A stretch of DNA of 64,000 nucleotides from Paracoccus sanguinis. GTDB lineage: Bacteria > Pseudomonadota > Alphaproteobacteria > Rhodobacterales > Rhodobacteraceae. Location: the NCBI RefSeq assembly GCF_900106665.1, contig NZ_FNNA01000001.1, positions 496,001-560,000 on the forward strand, written 5' to 3'. Made by a program: the position numbers and the translations under genes. Positions within the stretch are counted from its first letter, which is position 1. The number at the start of each line of letters is the position of its first letter. This document shows positions 23,404 to 32,143 of the stretch, piece by piece. A model generated the notes under the pieces. The model searched no databases. It saw nothing but the letters and a program-made list of their open reading frames with translations, and had not been told where the DNA came from.

Positions 23404-23431
23404 ACGGCGCCCCCCTTGAGGGAGGCGCCGT
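23404..23431 (-). terminator. possible terminator after acpP
   Basis: A 12-bp stem with one mismatch (arms 23404-23415 and 23420-23431) and a TTGA loop, 25 bases after the acpP stop on the minus strand. The T-tract is poor. Confidence 0.4.
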
Positions 23432-23455
23432 CGAAAGCATCGCCGAGGCCGAGGA

Positions 23456-23692
23456 TCAGGCCGTGGCGGTCTGGATGAACTTCACCGCGTCGCCGAAGGT
23501 CTGGATGGTCTCGGCGGCGTCGTCGGGGATCTCGATCCCGAACTCTTCCTCGAAGGCCATGACCAGCTCGACCGTGTCGAGCGAGTCGGCGCCCAGATCG
23601 TCGATGAAGGAAGCGGTCTCGGTGACCTTCTCTTCCTCGACGCCCAGGTGCTCGACGACGATCTTCTTCACGCGATCAGCGATATCGCTCAT
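23456..23692 (-). CDS. acpP: acyl carrier protein
   Basis: 78 acidic residues. The phosphopantetheine attachment serine is Ser37 in [11 protein letters not shown]. It carries growing acyl chains in fatty acid synthesis. It follows fabG and fabD on the same strand, with a 162-base gap and its own promoter-like sequence. Confidence 0.98.
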   Translation of the reverse strand: MSDIADRVKKIVVEHLGVEEEKVTETASFIDDLGADSLDTVELVMAFEEEFGIEIPDDAAETIQTFGDAVKFIQTATA

Positions 23693-23785
23693 GTCTCGTT
23701 CCTCAGTTGCGGGCGCTCCGCCCGGATGTTGCCGATCCCTGAACCGGCGACAGCCGCGGGCGGTTCCGCGCGGCCTTGGCCTCGG

Positions 23786-23813
23786 GATATAGCACCGCTC
23801 GTCCCCTCTGCAA
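23786..23813 (-). promoter_or_regulatory. candidate sigma-70 promoter for acpP
   Basis: On the minus strand TTGCAG (23813-23808) and TATATC (23791-23786) are spaced by 16 bases, about 93 bases before the acpP start. acpP often has its own promoter because it is needed in large amounts. Confidence 0.45.
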
Positions 23814-23854
23814 CTGGTTTCACGACGGCGCGATGCGGGCGGCCGGACGGCCGA

Positions 23855-24592
23855 TCAGAGCATCGCCATGCCGCCGTTCACGTGCAGCGTGGCACCGGTG
23901 ACATAGCCCGCCGCGGGGCTGGCGAGATAGACGACGGCGGCCGCGATGTCGTCGGCCGACCCCATCCGCCCGGCGGGAATCTGGGTCAGGATGCGGGCCT
24001 TCTGCTCGCCGTTCAGCTTGTCGGTCATCGCCGTCTCGATGAAGCCGGGGGCCACGCAGTTGACGGTGATCCCGCGGCTGGCGACCTCATAGGCCAGCGA
24101 CTTCGACATCCCCACAAGCCCGGCCTTGGCGGCGGCATAGTTGCCCTGCCCCGGGTTTCCGGTGGCGCCCACGACCGAGGTGATCGAGACGATCCGCCCC
24201 CAGCGCGCCTTCATCATCCCGCGCAGCACGCCACGCGCCAGACGGAAGGACGAGGTGAGGTTCACGTCCAGCACCTCGGCCCATTCCGCGTCCGACATCC
24301 GCATGAACAGGTTGTCGCGGGTGACGCCGGCGTTGTTGACCAGGATGTCGACCGCGCCCATCGCCTCGGCTGCCTTCTTCGGCAGCGCCTCGACCTCGGC
24401 CGTGTCGCCCAGATTGGCGGTGACGACATGGGCGCGATCGCCCAGCCGCTCGGCCAGTTCGCGCAGCGGCGCCTCGCGGGTGCCCGAGAGCGTCACCTGC
24501 GCCCCCGCCTTGTGCAGCGCGGCCGCGACGGCGCCGCCGATGCCGCCCGAGGCGCCGGTGATCAGCGCCGATTTTCCGGTCAGGTCGAACAT
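23855..24592 (-). CDS. fabG: 3-oxoacyl-[acyl-carrier-protein] reductase
   Basis: 245 residues of the short-chain dehydrogenase family. The NADPH motif GASGGIGGAVA is near residue 14, NNAG (LVNNAGVTRDN) marks the core, and the catalytic serine plus YxxxK are in SITSVVGATGNPGQGNYAAAKAG. It reduces beta-ketoacyl-ACP. It sits between fabD and acpP, the classic fatty-acid synthesis order. Confidence 0.97.
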   Translation of the reverse strand: MFDLTGKSALITGASGGIGGAVAAALHKAGAQVTLSGTREAPLRELAERLGDRAHVVTANLGDTAEVEALPKKAAEAMGAVDILVNNAGVTRDNLFMRMSDAEWAEVLDVNLTSSFRLARGVLRGMMKARWGRIVSITSVVGATGNPGQGNYAAAKAGLVGMSKSLAYEVASRGITVNCVAPGFIETAMTDKLNGEQKARILTQIPAGRMGSADDIAAAVVYLASPAAGYVTGATLHVNGGMAML

Positions 24593-24601
24593 CGCGGGTC
24601 C

Positions 24602-24650
24602 CTTTCTTCCTTGTTCAAATATCCCGGGGTCCGGGGCAGAGCCCCGGTCC
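24602..24650 (-). repeat. hairpin + ATATTTGAAC repeat element, copy c
   Basis: On the minus strand CCGGGGC TCT GCCCCGG, then ACCCCGGGATATTTGAACAAGG. It sits between fabD and fabG, and its hairpin and following bases are nearly identical to copy b 1.9 kb away. It lies within an apparent operon, so if it ends transcription it would do so only partly. Confidence 0.6.
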
Positions 24651-24654
24651 GGCC

Positions 24655-25581
24655 TCAGCCCCTGAGGGCTGCCAGATCCGCGGGCGTGCCGAAGTTGCGC
24701 GTCACCGCGCCCGGCACGATGCGCTTGATCATCCCCGACAGCGCCTTGCCGGCCCCGATCTCCCAGAACTCGGTCACGCCCTGCTCGGCCATGAACGCGA
24801 CCGACTCGCGCCAGCGCACGGCGCCCGTCACCTGCTCGACCAGCAGCTGCCGGATCGCGCCGGGTTGCAGCACCGCCTCGGCCCGCACGTTGGCGACCAG
24901 CGGCACGGCGGGTTCGTGAATGTCCACGCCGGCCAGCGCATCGGCCATCACCGTCGCCGCCGGCTGCATCAGTGCCGAGTGGAAGGGCGCCGACACCGGC
25001 AGCATCAGTGCCCGCTTGGCGCCGCGCTCCTTCGCCAGCGCGGCGGCGCGTTCCACGGCGGCCTTGTGGCCCGAGATCACCACCTGCGCGGGATCGTTGT
25101 CGTTCGCGGCCTGGCAGACCTCGTCCCCGGCGGCCTCGCGGGCGATCTCGTCCACGGTGGCGAAGTCGAGCCCCAAGATCGCGGCCATCGCCCCCTGCCC
25201 CACCGGCACCGCCTCCTGCATGGCCGTCCCGCGGATCTGCAGCAGCCGCGCCGTGTCGCTGAGGCTGATCGCGCCGGCCGCGCAGAGCGCCGAGTATTCG
25301 CCGAGCGAGTGGCCCGCGACGAAGGCCGCATCGGTGATCGCAAATCCCTCGGCCTCGAGCACGCGCATCGCCGCGACCGAGGTCGCCATCAGCGCCGGCT
25401 GGGCGTTGCGGGTGAGCGTCAGGGTCTCGATGTCGCCCTCCCAGATCAGCGCCGAGAGGTTTTCGCCCAGCGCCTCGTCCACCTCGTCGAAGACCGTGCG
25501 GGCGGCGGGATAGGCCTCGGCCAGCTCGCGGCCCATGCCGATGGTCTGGGCCCCCTGGCCCGGAAAGACGTATGCGCGCAT
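24655..25581 (-). CDS. fabD: malonyl CoA-acyl carrier protein transacylase
   Basis: 308 residues. The start MRAYVFPGQGAQTIGMG is the family N-terminus. The catalytic serine is in AGHSLGEYSAL (~92), and the partner histidine is in SAPFHSALMQPA (~200). It loads malonyl groups onto ACP. It heads the fabD-fabG-acpP set; the upstream in-frame extension is not conserved-looking and was dropped. Confidence 0.97.
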   Translation of the reverse strand: MRAYVFPGQGAQTIGMGRELAEAYPAARTVFDEVDEALGENLSALIWEGDIETLTLTRNAQPALMATSVAAMRVLEAEGFAITDAAFVAGHSLGEYSALCAAGAISLSDTARLLQIRGTAMQEAVPVGQGAMAAILGLDFATVDEIAREAAGDEVCQAANDNDPAQVVISGHKAAVERAAALAKERGAKRALMLPVSAPFHSALMQPAATVMADALAGVDIHEPAVPLVANVRAEAVLQPGAIRQLLVEQVTGAVRWRESVAFMAEQGVTEFWEIGAGKALSGMIKRIVPGAVTRNFGTPADLAALRG

Positions 25582-25671
25582 CTGTGGCTCCATTGGATTT
25601 GCCCCGGGCATAGCTTTTGCGCGCCCGGCAGGCAACGTCCGCGCGCGGCAGCCAGGGTCGCAGGGGGGCGT

Positions 25672-25721
25672 CGCCCCCGTCCCTGCGGGACGCCCCGCAA
25701 GGGTATTTCGGCCACGAAAAA
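25672..25721 (+). repeat. hairpin + GGGTATTTCGGCC repeat element, copy d
   Basis: Hairpin-forming arms (GGGGCGT / ACGCCCC) followed by GGGTATTTCGGCCACGAAAAA, between ndk and fabD. It merges into the ndk terminator. Confidence 0.5.
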
Positions 25722-25745
25722 GGCCGCCCTCGGAAAAGGGCGGCC
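25722..25745 (-). terminator. terminator after ndk
   Basis: A 9-bp stem GGCCGCCCT / AGGGCGGCC with a 6-base loop. On the minus strand it is followed by TTTTTCGTG, about 25 bases past the ndk stop. Confidence 0.75.
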
Positions 25746-25770
25746 GCAGCGTCTCACGGTTTGGGCGGGG

Positions 25771-26193
25771 TCAGCCGACCAGTTCGAGGCCCGAGAAGAA
25801 GAAGGCGATTTCCTCTTTCGCGGTCTCGGCGGCGTCCGAGCCGTGGACCGAGTTCTCGCCGACCGAAAGCGCGTATTCCTTGCGGATGGTGCCCGCGTCG
25901 GCGTTGGCCGGGTTGGTCGCGCCCATCACTTCGCGGTTCTTGGCGATGGCGTTCTCGCCCTCGAGCACCTGCACGACGACCGGCTCCGAGGCCATGAACT
26001 CGACCAGCTCGCCGTAGAAGGGGCGATCCTTGTGGACCTCGTAGAACTTGCCGGCCTGGGCGGGCGACAGGTGGATGCGCTTCTGCGCGACGATGCGCAG
26101 GCCGGCATCCTCGAATTTCTGGTTGATCTTGCCGGTCAGGTTGCGACGCGTCGCGTCGGGCTTGATGATCGAGAGGGTGCGTTCGACAGCCAT
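25771..26193 (-). CDS. ndk: nucleoside diphosphate kinase
   Basis: 140 residues. The active-site histidine is His117 in [10 protein letters not shown], and the N-terminus [14 protein letters not shown] is typical. It transfers phosphate between nucleoside tri- and diphosphates through a phosphohistidine. It is a single gene ended by a clear terminator. Confidence 0.98.
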   Translation of the reverse strand: MAVERTLSIIKPDATRRNLTGKINQKFEDAGLRIVAQKRIHLSPAQAGKFYEVHKDRPFYGELVEFMASEPVVVQVLEGENAIAKNREVMGATNPANADAGTIRKEYALSVGENSVHGSDAAETAKEEIAFFFSGLELVG

Positions 26194-26423
26194 GATGTCC
26201 TCCGGAAAATGTCGGGGTTGCGATTGCGCGGCGCGGTATCACGCGCGCCGGGGGATGGAAACCCCGCGGGGAGGCGCCACGCCGCCGCCCGCGGGGCGCG
26301 CCTTTGTCGCCACAACCGCGCGGTGAAAGCCGCCGCGACGTTACGGTGCAGGTTGAACCGGAGCGGTGACGGACCGTTACTCTCGAAGGACCGACCGTTC
26401 ACAACCGGAACTGGAGTGACCTC

Positions 26424-26942
26424 ATGAGAAACTGGGGACTTTGGCTGGCCGCGGGCATCATTTCGTTGCTCGGCGGCATCTTTGCCTTGGCCAACCCGCT
26501 GGCGGCGACACTGACCGCCACGCTGCTGGCCGCCTGGGCGTTCATCGTCGTGGGCATCCTGACCATCGCCTCGGCCTTCGCGGATCAGGGCTGGGGCGGG
26601 CGCATCGCCGCCATCCTGCTGGGCATCCTCATGGTGCTGCTGGGCGTCAACCTTGCCGGCGACCCGCTGGCCGGGACGCTGTCGCTGACCATGGCCACCG
26701 CCATCCTGCTGGTGGTGCTGGGGATCGTGCGGATCTCGCTGGGCTTCAGCTTCCGCACGCCGGGCGTGCGGTTTCTGCTGATCATGTCGGGGGCGCTGTC
26801 GCTGCTGCTCGCCTTCATGATCTACAGCAACTGGCCGCAGTCGGCGGCGCTGGTGCTGGGCCTGTTCCTCGCCATCGAGCTGATCTCGAACGGCATCTCG
26901 CTGATCGTGCTGGCGATGGACCGCAAGGGCCACATCGCCTGA
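26424..26942 (+). CDS. HdeD-like (DUF308) membrane protein
   Basis: 172 residues made almost entirely of six membrane helices. The pattern of Gly-rich helix pairs (GIISLLGGIFALANPLAATLT, LLGILMVLLGVNLA) matches the HdeD/DUF308 family of acid-resistance-associated inner-membrane proteins. The function in alphaproteobacteria is unknown. A ribosome site GGAG precedes the ATG. Confidence 0.88.
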   Translation: MRNWGLWLAAGIISLLGGIFALANPLAATLTATLLAAWAFIVVGILTIASAFADQGWGGRIAAILLGILMVLLGVNLAGDPLAGTLSLTMATAILLVVLGIVRISLGFSFRTPGVRFLLIMSGALSLLLAFMIYSNWPQSAALVLGLFLAIELISNGISLIVLAMDRKGHIA

Positions 26943-26951
26943 CCTGCACCA

Positions 26952-26985
26952 TTCGGGGCCGAGGCGTGCGTCGCCCGGCCCCGAA
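26952..26985 (+). terminator. hairpin after the HdeD-like gene
   Basis: A 10-bp stem TTCGGGGCCG / CGGCCCCGAA with a 14-base loop, starting 10 bases after the stop. There is no T-run, so the terminator call is tentative. Confidence 0.4.
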
Positions 26986-27100
26986 CCCTCCGGCCCCGCG
27001 CCGGGGGCCGCCCGTCAGGAAGCCGTCACAGCAATGACGTCGATCCGTCATGCTGGCCCGTTAGTGCCTCGAACATCCCAACATGACGAGGCGACTTCCA

Positions 27101-28408
27101 ATGATCTCTCCCCTCTTCCGCTCGGCCGCGCTGGCGGCGTTGATCCCGGCCGCGGGCCTGGCCCAGACGGCGCCGGCCCCGGCCACGCCCGCGGCGACTG
27201 ACGCCCCGGCCGCGACCGCCACGCCCGCCTATGACTTCGCGGCGGCCAAGCGGGACGCGCTGACCTATGGGCCGCGCCCGTTCTATCTGATCGACCGGCT
27301 GCCGGCGGGGGCGCTCAAGGACAAGCTCAACGCCTGCCGCGGGCAAGCGCCAAAAGTCTCGTCCTTCTCGATCGGCCACCGCGGCGCGCCGATGATGTTC
27401 CCCGAGCACACCGTGGAATCGAACCTCGCCGCCGCGGCGATGGGGGCGGGCGTGCTGGAATGCGACGTGACCTTCACCAAGGACAAGACGCTCGTCTGCC
27501 GCCATGCGCAGAACGACCTGCACACGACGACGAACATCCTGGCCACGCCGCTCGCGGCGAAATGCGTGACCCCCTTCGCCCCGGCGGCCGAGGTCACCGA
27601 CGCCAAGGCCGAGTGCCGCACCGCCGAGCTGACGCTGGACGAGTTCCGCAGCCTTTCCCCCAAGATGGACAGCGCCGACAAGACCGCCACCACGGTCGAG
27701 GCCTACATGAAGGGCAACCCGGGCTGGCGCACCGACCTCTATTCGGACGGCGCGCATCTGATGACCCACGCCGAGTCGATCCAGCTCTTCAAGGCCCTGG
27801 GCGCCAAGTTCACGCCCGAGCTGAAAGAGGCGATCGTCGAAATGCCGTTCGACGGCTGGACGAACGAGGATTACGCCCAGGCCATCGTGGACGAGTACAA
27901 GGCCGCCGGCATCCCGCCCGCGGACGTGCACCTGCAGACCTTCGAGATGGTCCACATGGACCACTGGCTGAAGGCCGAGCCCGAGTTCGCCAAGACCGCC
28001 GTCTATCTGGTCGATCCCGACCGCGTGGACGGGTTCGATCCCGAAAAGCCCGAAAGCTGGGGCGAGTACGCGCCGCAGCCGCTGGCCGACAAGGGCATCC
28101 GCACGCTGGCCCCGCCGCTCTTCGCGCTGGTCGCGCCGGGCGAGGGGCACGACATGGTGCCCTCGGCCTATGCCAAGGCGATCAAGGCGGCGGGGATGGA
28201 CATCATCACCTGGTCGCTCGAGCGGTCGGGCCCCATCGCGCGCGGCAACGGCGGCTGGTATTACGGCAGCGTCAAGAGCGTGGCGACGGACGACGGCGCG
28301 ATCTACGAGATGGTCGACACGCTGGCGCAGGAAGTCGGCGTCAAGGGCATCTTCTCGGACTGGCCGGCGACCGTGACCTATTACGCCAACTGCATGGGCA
28401 TCGAGTGA
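27101..28408 (+). CDS. glycerophosphodiester phosphodiesterase family protein, secreted
   Basis: 435 residues from the ATG at 27101, favoured by GAGG 9 bases upstream; an ATG at 27083 is the alternative. The N-terminus is a signal peptide (to ~AGLAQ) followed by an Ala/Pro/Thr-rich linker. The GDPD motif IGHRGAPMMFPEHTVESN lies near residue 92, with ECDVTFTKD after it, giving the metal and catalytic residues. It probably hydrolyses glycerophosphodiesters in the periplasm. It is longer than the minimal ~300-residue family. Confidence 0.9.
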   Translation: MISPLFRSAALAALIPAAGLAQTAPAPATPAATDAPAATATPAYDFAAAKRDALTYGPRPFYLIDRLPAGALKDKLNACRGQAPKVSSFSIGHRGAPMMFPEHTVESNLAAAAMGAGVLECDVTFTKDKTLVCRHAQNDLHTTTNILATPLAAKCVTPFAPAAEVTDAKAECRTAELTLDEFRSLSPKMDSADKTATTVEAYMKGNPGWRTDLYSDGAHLMTHAESIQLFKALGAKFTPELKEAIVEMPFDGWTNEDYAQAIVDEYKAAGIPPADVHLQTFEMVHMDHWLKAEPEFAKTAVYLVDPDRVDGFDPEKPESWGEYAPQPLADKGIRTLAPPLFALVAPGEGHDMVPSAYAKAIKAAGMDIITWSLERSGPIARGNGGWYYGSVKSVATDDGAIYEMVDTLAQEVGVKGIFSDWPATVTYYANCMGIE

Positions 28409-28422
28409 TCCGATAGGGGACA

Positions 28423-28442
28423 GGGCAGCCTCCGGGCTGCCC
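28423..28442 (+). terminator. hairpin after the GDPD gene
   Basis: GGGCAGCC / GGCTGCCC, an 8-bp stem with a TCCG loop, 15 bases after the stop. No T-run follows on the plus strand. Confidence 0.45.
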
Positions 28443-28457
28443 GACCTCAAACGAAAA

Positions 28458-28481
28458 CGGGCAGCCCCGCAGGGCTGCCCG
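28458..28481 (-). terminator. terminator after the cold-shock gene
   Basis: A 10-bp stem CGGGCAGCCC / GGGCTGCCCG with a CGCA loop. On the minus strand it is followed by TTTTCGTTT, about 43 bases past the cold-shock stop. The neighbouring plus-strand hairpin has the same GGGCAGCC core. Confidence 0.7.
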
Positions 28482-28523
28482 TCGATCGTTCCACCGAGCC
28501 CTCAGGCTCGCAGCGGCTCAGGC

Positions 28524-28730
28524 TCAGACGAACGCGAGGTTGATCGCCGATTCGCGGCCGTCGCGGCCACGCTCGAGGTCATAGGTGACCTTCTGGCCGT
28601 CGGCCGGGGCCGAGAGGCCCGCGCGCTCGAGTGCCGAGACGTGCAGGAACACGTCGCGGTTGCCGTCCTGCGGCTGGATGAAGCCGAAGCCTTTGGTGGG
28701 GTTGAACCATTTCACGGTGCCGTTGGCCAT
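28524..28730 (-). CDS. cold-shock domain protein (CspA family)
   Basis: 68 residues forming one cold-shock domain. RNP1 is KGFGFIQP and RNP2 is DVFLHVS. It starts MANGTVKWFNPTKGFGF, the family norm. It binds single-stranded nucleic acid and acts as an RNA chaperone. It is a single gene with a long leader, as is usual for csp genes. Confidence 0.97.
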   Translation of the reverse strand: MANGTVKWFNPTKGFGFIQPQDGNRDVFLHVSALERAGLSAPADGQKVTYDLERGRDGRESAINLAFV

Positions 28731-28958
28731 CGTGAGATCTCCTGTCGTGATGCCGCCCGCGGAATGCGGCGGCCCGGCGCAGTCAGGTCGTAAAAGCAGC
28801 CTGCAGCCGGGTAACGGAGACAGAAGGCAGATAGTCGGTAACGTTGCCCGACCCACATGGACCCGTTCGGGTCGGATTACAAGGGGCGTCGCGTTCGCCG
28901 ACCCCTCCCCCCCCCCCGGCCCGTTGACGCGGCCCCGCGCGTGCGGCAAGGCGCAGCC

Positions 28959-30806
28959 ATGCTGCGGATCGACGACATCTCCTATTCCATCGCCGGCCGG
29001 CCGCTGTTCGAGCAGGCGAGCGCGGTCATCCCGGACGGCCACAAGGTCGGCCTCGTCGGCCCCAACGGCGCCGGCAAGACGACGCTGTTCCGGCTGATCC
29101 GGGGCGAGTTGGGGCTGGACGGCGGTGCGATCACCCTGCCCGCCCGCGCCCGCATCGGCGGGGTGGCGCAGGAAAGCCCGGCCACCGACGTCACCGTGCT
29201 GGACACAGTGCTGGCCGCCGACACCGAGCGTCACGCGCTGATGGCCGAGGCCGAGACCGCCACCGACCCCCACCGGATCGCCGAGATCCAGACCCGGCTG
29301 GCCGACATCGACGCCTGGTCGGCCGAGGGGCGGGCGGCGGCGATCCTGCAGGGGCTCGGCTTCTCGACCGAGGATCAGGCCCGGCCGACCGGCGACTTCT
29401 CGGGCGGCTGGCGAATGCGGATGGCGCTGGCGGGGGTGCTGTTCGCGCAGCCCGACCTGCTGCTGCTGGACGAGCCGACCAACTACCTTGACCTCGAAGG
29501 GGCGCTGTGGCTGGAAGGCTATCTGGCGAAATACCCCCACACGGTCATCGTCATCAGCCACGACCGCGGGCTTCTGAATCGCGCCGTAGGGTCGATCCTG
29601 CATCTCGAGGATCGCAAGCTCACGCTCTATTCCGGCGGCTATGACAGCTTTGCCCGCATCCGGGCCGAGCGCCGCGCGCTGCAAGCCGCCGAGGCCAAGA
29701 AGCAGGAGGCCCGCCGCGCCCATCTGCAAAGCTTCGTCAACCGTTTCCGCGCCAAGGCGACCAAGGCCGCGCAGGCGCAGTCGCGCCTCAAGGCGCTGGC
29801 GAAGATGGAGCCGATCGCCTCGCCCGAAGAGGCGAAGTTCCACCGCTTCACCTTCCCGCAGCCCGACCAGCTCTCGCCGCCGATCCTGTCGCTCGACGGC
29901 GTGTCGGTCGGCTACGGCGACCGCGCGGTGCTGAAGCGCCTGAACCTGCGGCTGGATCAGGACGACCGCATCGCGCTGCTGGGCCGCAACGGGCAGGGGA
30001 AATCGACGCTGGCCAAGCTGCTCGCCGGGCGGCTCGAGCCGATGGAGGGGCGGCTGGTCCGCTCCGGCAAGCTCAGGGTCGGGTATTTCGCCCAGCATCA
30101 GGTCGACGAGCTGCGTCTGGACGAAACCCCGCTCGACCACGTGCGCAGCCTGCGCCCGGACGAGGCGCCGGCACGGCTGCGCGCCCGGCTCGCGGGCTTC
30201 GGGCTGATGGAGGCGCAGGCCGAGACGCGCGTCGCCTCACTCTCGGGCGGGCAGAAGGCGCGGCTGTCGCTGCTGCTCGCCACCATCGACGCACCGCACC
30301 TCTTGATCCTCGACGAGCCGACCAACCACCTCGACATCGAAAGCCGCGAGGCGCTGACCGAGGCGCTGAACGACTATACCGGCGCGGTTGTGCTGGTCAG
30401 CCACGACATGCATCTGCTGGAGCTGGTGGCGGACCGGCTGTGGCTCGTCTCGGGCGGGGCGGTGACGCCCTATGCCGAGGATCTGGAAACCTATCGCCGC
30501 AGCCTGCTGACCGCCGACGAGCCCGAGCGCCCGCGCGAGGCGGCGAAGCCCGCCCCGCGCCGCCCAAGCCGCGACACCGTGCTGGAATTGCGCGCCGAGG
30601 CGCGGCGCTGCGAAGAGCGGGTCGAAAAGCTGACCGACATGCTCGACCGGATCGCCGCGAAGATGGCCGACCCGGCGCTTTACGACGACCCGGCCGAGGC
30701 CGAGAAATGGGGCCGCAAGCACGCCGAGGCGACCGAGGCGCTGCCGCGCGCCGAGGCGCTGTGGATGGACGCGCTGGAACGGCTCGAGGCGGCCGAGCGG
30801 GGCTGA
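28959..30806 (+). CDS. ABC-F family ATPase (translation factor type)
   Basis: 615 residues with two ABC domains and no membrane part. Walker A motifs are GPNGAGKTT and GRNGQGKST, and Walker B motifs LLLDEPTNYLD and LILDEPTNHLD. The linker between the domains is charged (RAERRALQAAEAKKQEARRAHLQSF) as in ABC-F proteins that work on the ribosome. The C-terminus has a basic coiled-coil tail (LELRAEARRCEERVEKLTDMLD). It is closest to the Uup/YheS groups. A run of 11 C residues lies in the leader. Confidence 0.92.
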   Translation: MLRIDDISYSIAGRPLFEQASAVIPDGHKVGLVGPNGAGKTTLFRLIRGELGLDGGAITLPARARIGGVAQESPATDVTVLDTVLAADTERHALMAEAETATDPHRIAEIQTRLADIDAWSAEGRAAAILQGLGFSTEDQARPTGDFSGGWRMRMALAGVLFAQPDLLLLDEPTNYLDLEGALWLEGYLAKYPHTVIVISHDRGLLNRAVGSILHLEDRKLTLYSGGYDSFARIRAERRALQAAEAKKQEARRAHLQSFVNRFRAKATKAAQAQSRLKALAKMEPIASPEEAKFHRFTFPQPDQLSPPILSLDGVSVGYGDRAVLKRLNLRLDQDDRIALLGRNGQGKSTLAKLLAGRLEPMEGRLVRSGKLRVGYFAQHQVDELRLDETPLDHVRSLRPDEAPARLRARLAGFGLMEAQAETRVASLSGGQKARLSLLLATIDAPHLLILDEPTNHLDIESREALTEALNDYTGAVVLVSHDMHLLELVADRLWLVSGGAVTPYAEDLETYRRSLLTADEPERPREAAKPAPRRPSRDTVLELRAEARRCEERVEKLTDMLDRIAAKMADPALYDDPAEAEKWGRKHAEATEALPRAEALWMDALERLEAAERG

Positions 30807-30924
30807 GGCGGGGCGGGGGCTCGGCTGGAATGAGCCGATGCCGTCGCCCCACCCCGCACCATCGCTGGACAGGCGGCCCGGCAGCCGTCAGATTCCGCGC
30901 CAAAACCTGACCGAGGGACAGCCC

Positions 30925-31677
30925 ATGCCAAACCATCTCGCCGCGCTCGCGGCTCTCGCCGTGCTCGCGGCCTCGCCCGCCCTCGCGCAGGAAGGTTGGG
31001 GCGTCGCGGCCGACATCGGCCTTGGCGCCGAGGTCGAGCCGGACTGGCTCGGCGCCAAGGACATGAGCACCGGGCCGTGGGTGATCTTCCGCAACTTCGA
31101 CGTGACCGCACCGGGCGAGACGGCGGGGGACGAGGGGACCGCGGACGGGTTCCGGGTCGGCCCGACGCTCAACTGGCGCGGCGGCCGCAAGGCGGACGAT
31201 TCGGACGCGCTCGCCGGCCTCGATGACATCGACGGCACGGTCGAGGCCGGGCTGCGCTTCCGCTATACGCAAGGGCCGGCCAGCGCCTATGTCGTCGTCC
31301 GCAAGGGCTTCGGCGGGCACGAGGGGATCGCCGGGGCGGTCGGGGCCAAGCTGCGGATGACGCCGCGCGAGCGGCTGACCCTCTGGCCGGGGATCGAGGC
31401 CAAGTTCGGCAACGACCAGTTCGCCCGGACCTGGTTCGGCGTCACCGCCGACGAGGCGCAGCGCAGCGGCTATGCCGAGTACTCGCCCCAGGGCGGCATC
31501 TATGCGGCCGGCGTCAAGCTTGAGGCGCGCTATACGCTGACCGACAGCCTCGCGCTGGTGGGTGAGGCCGAATACGCCCGCCTCGTCGGCGATGCCGCCG
31601 ACGCGCCCTTCATCGAGGAAAAGTCCCAGCCCTCGCTGCGACTGGGCGTCGTCCACCGCTTCGACCTGCGGTTCTGA
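30925..31677 (+). CDS. MipA/OmpV family outer-membrane protein
   Basis: 250 residues. A signal peptide ends near ASPALAQ. The rest shows alternating aromatic strands such as VEAGLRFRYTQGPASAYVVVRKGFGGHEG and ends VVHRFDLRF, with the terminal Phe of outer-membrane barrels. The layout matches the MipA/OmpV family linked to peptidoglycan enzymes and osmotic or antibiotic response. The start at MPNHLAALAALAV is chosen as the signal peptide start. Confidence 0.85.
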   Translation: MPNHLAALAALAVLAASPALAQEGWGVAADIGLGAEVEPDWLGAKDMSTGPWVIFRNFDVTAPGETAGDEGTADGFRVGPTLNWRGGRKADDSDALAGLDDIDGTVEAGLRFRYTQGPASAYVVVRKGFGGHEGIAGAVGAKLRMTPRERLTLWPGIEAKFGNDQFARTWFGVTADEAQRSGYAEYSPQGGIYAAGVKLEARYTLTDSLALVGEAEYARLVGDAADAPFIEEKSQPSLRLGVVHRFDLRF

Positions 31678-31695
31678 CCGCGCCTGCCATGCAGC

Positions 31696-31715
31696 GGCCG
31701 GGGGTTTCCCCGGCC
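31696..31715 (+). terminator. hairpin after the MipA/OmpV gene
   Basis: GGCCGGGG / CCCCGGCC, an 8-bp stem with a GTTT loop, 18 bases after the stop. No T-run follows. Confidence 0.4.
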
Positions 31716-31729
31716 CGGCCGGTCCCCTA

Positions 31730-31735
31730 TATAAT
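31730..31735 (+). promoter_or_regulatory. consensus -10 box before the DUF59 gene
   Basis: TATAAT, a perfect -10 hexamer in GC-rich DNA, 30 bases before the DUF59 start codon. I see no good -35 at the right distance. Confidence 0.4.
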
Positions 31736-31765
31736 CCCTCAGCTATTCGAGGGGAGCCGTCCCGC

Positions 31766-32143
31766 ATGACCCAGCAGGCCCAGAAACAGGTCGAACCGAT
31801 GATCGAAGGCGCGCCGCTGATCGCGCCCTCGACGACCGACCATCCGCTTTACGACAGCGTGGTCGAGGCCTGCCGGTCCGTCTACGACCCGGAGATCCCG
31901 GTCAACATCTTCGATCTCGGGCTGGTCTACACGATCACCATCGACGACACCGACGCGGTGCGGGTCATCATGACGCTGACCGCGCCCGGCTGCCCGGTCG
32001 CGGGCGAGATGCCGGGCTGGGTCGCCGATGCGGTCAACGCCTTGCCCGGCGTGCGGCAGGTGGATGTCGAGATGACCTTCCAGCCGCCCTGGGGGATGGA
32101 GATGATGTCCGACGAGGCCCGCCTGGAACTGGGGTTCATGTGA
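31766..32143 (+). CDS. SufT-like DUF59 (MIP18 family) iron-sulfur assembly protein
   Basis: 125 residues. The domain begins VVEACRSVYDPEIPVNIFDLGLVYTI and contains MTLTAPGCPVAGEMPGWV, the conserved PxCP-type motif of MIP18/SufT proteins. These act late in Fe-S cluster maturation. No other suf gene is in view. Its TGA overlaps the next GTG by 3 bases (GTGA), so translation is probably coupled to the acetyltransferase. Confidence 0.88.
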   Translation: MTQQAQKQVEPMIEGAPLIAPSTTDHPLYDSVVEACRSVYDPEIPVNIFDLGLVYTITIDDTDAVRVIMTLTAPGCPVAGEMPGWVADAVNALPGVRQVDVEMTFQPPWGMEMMSDEARLELGFM

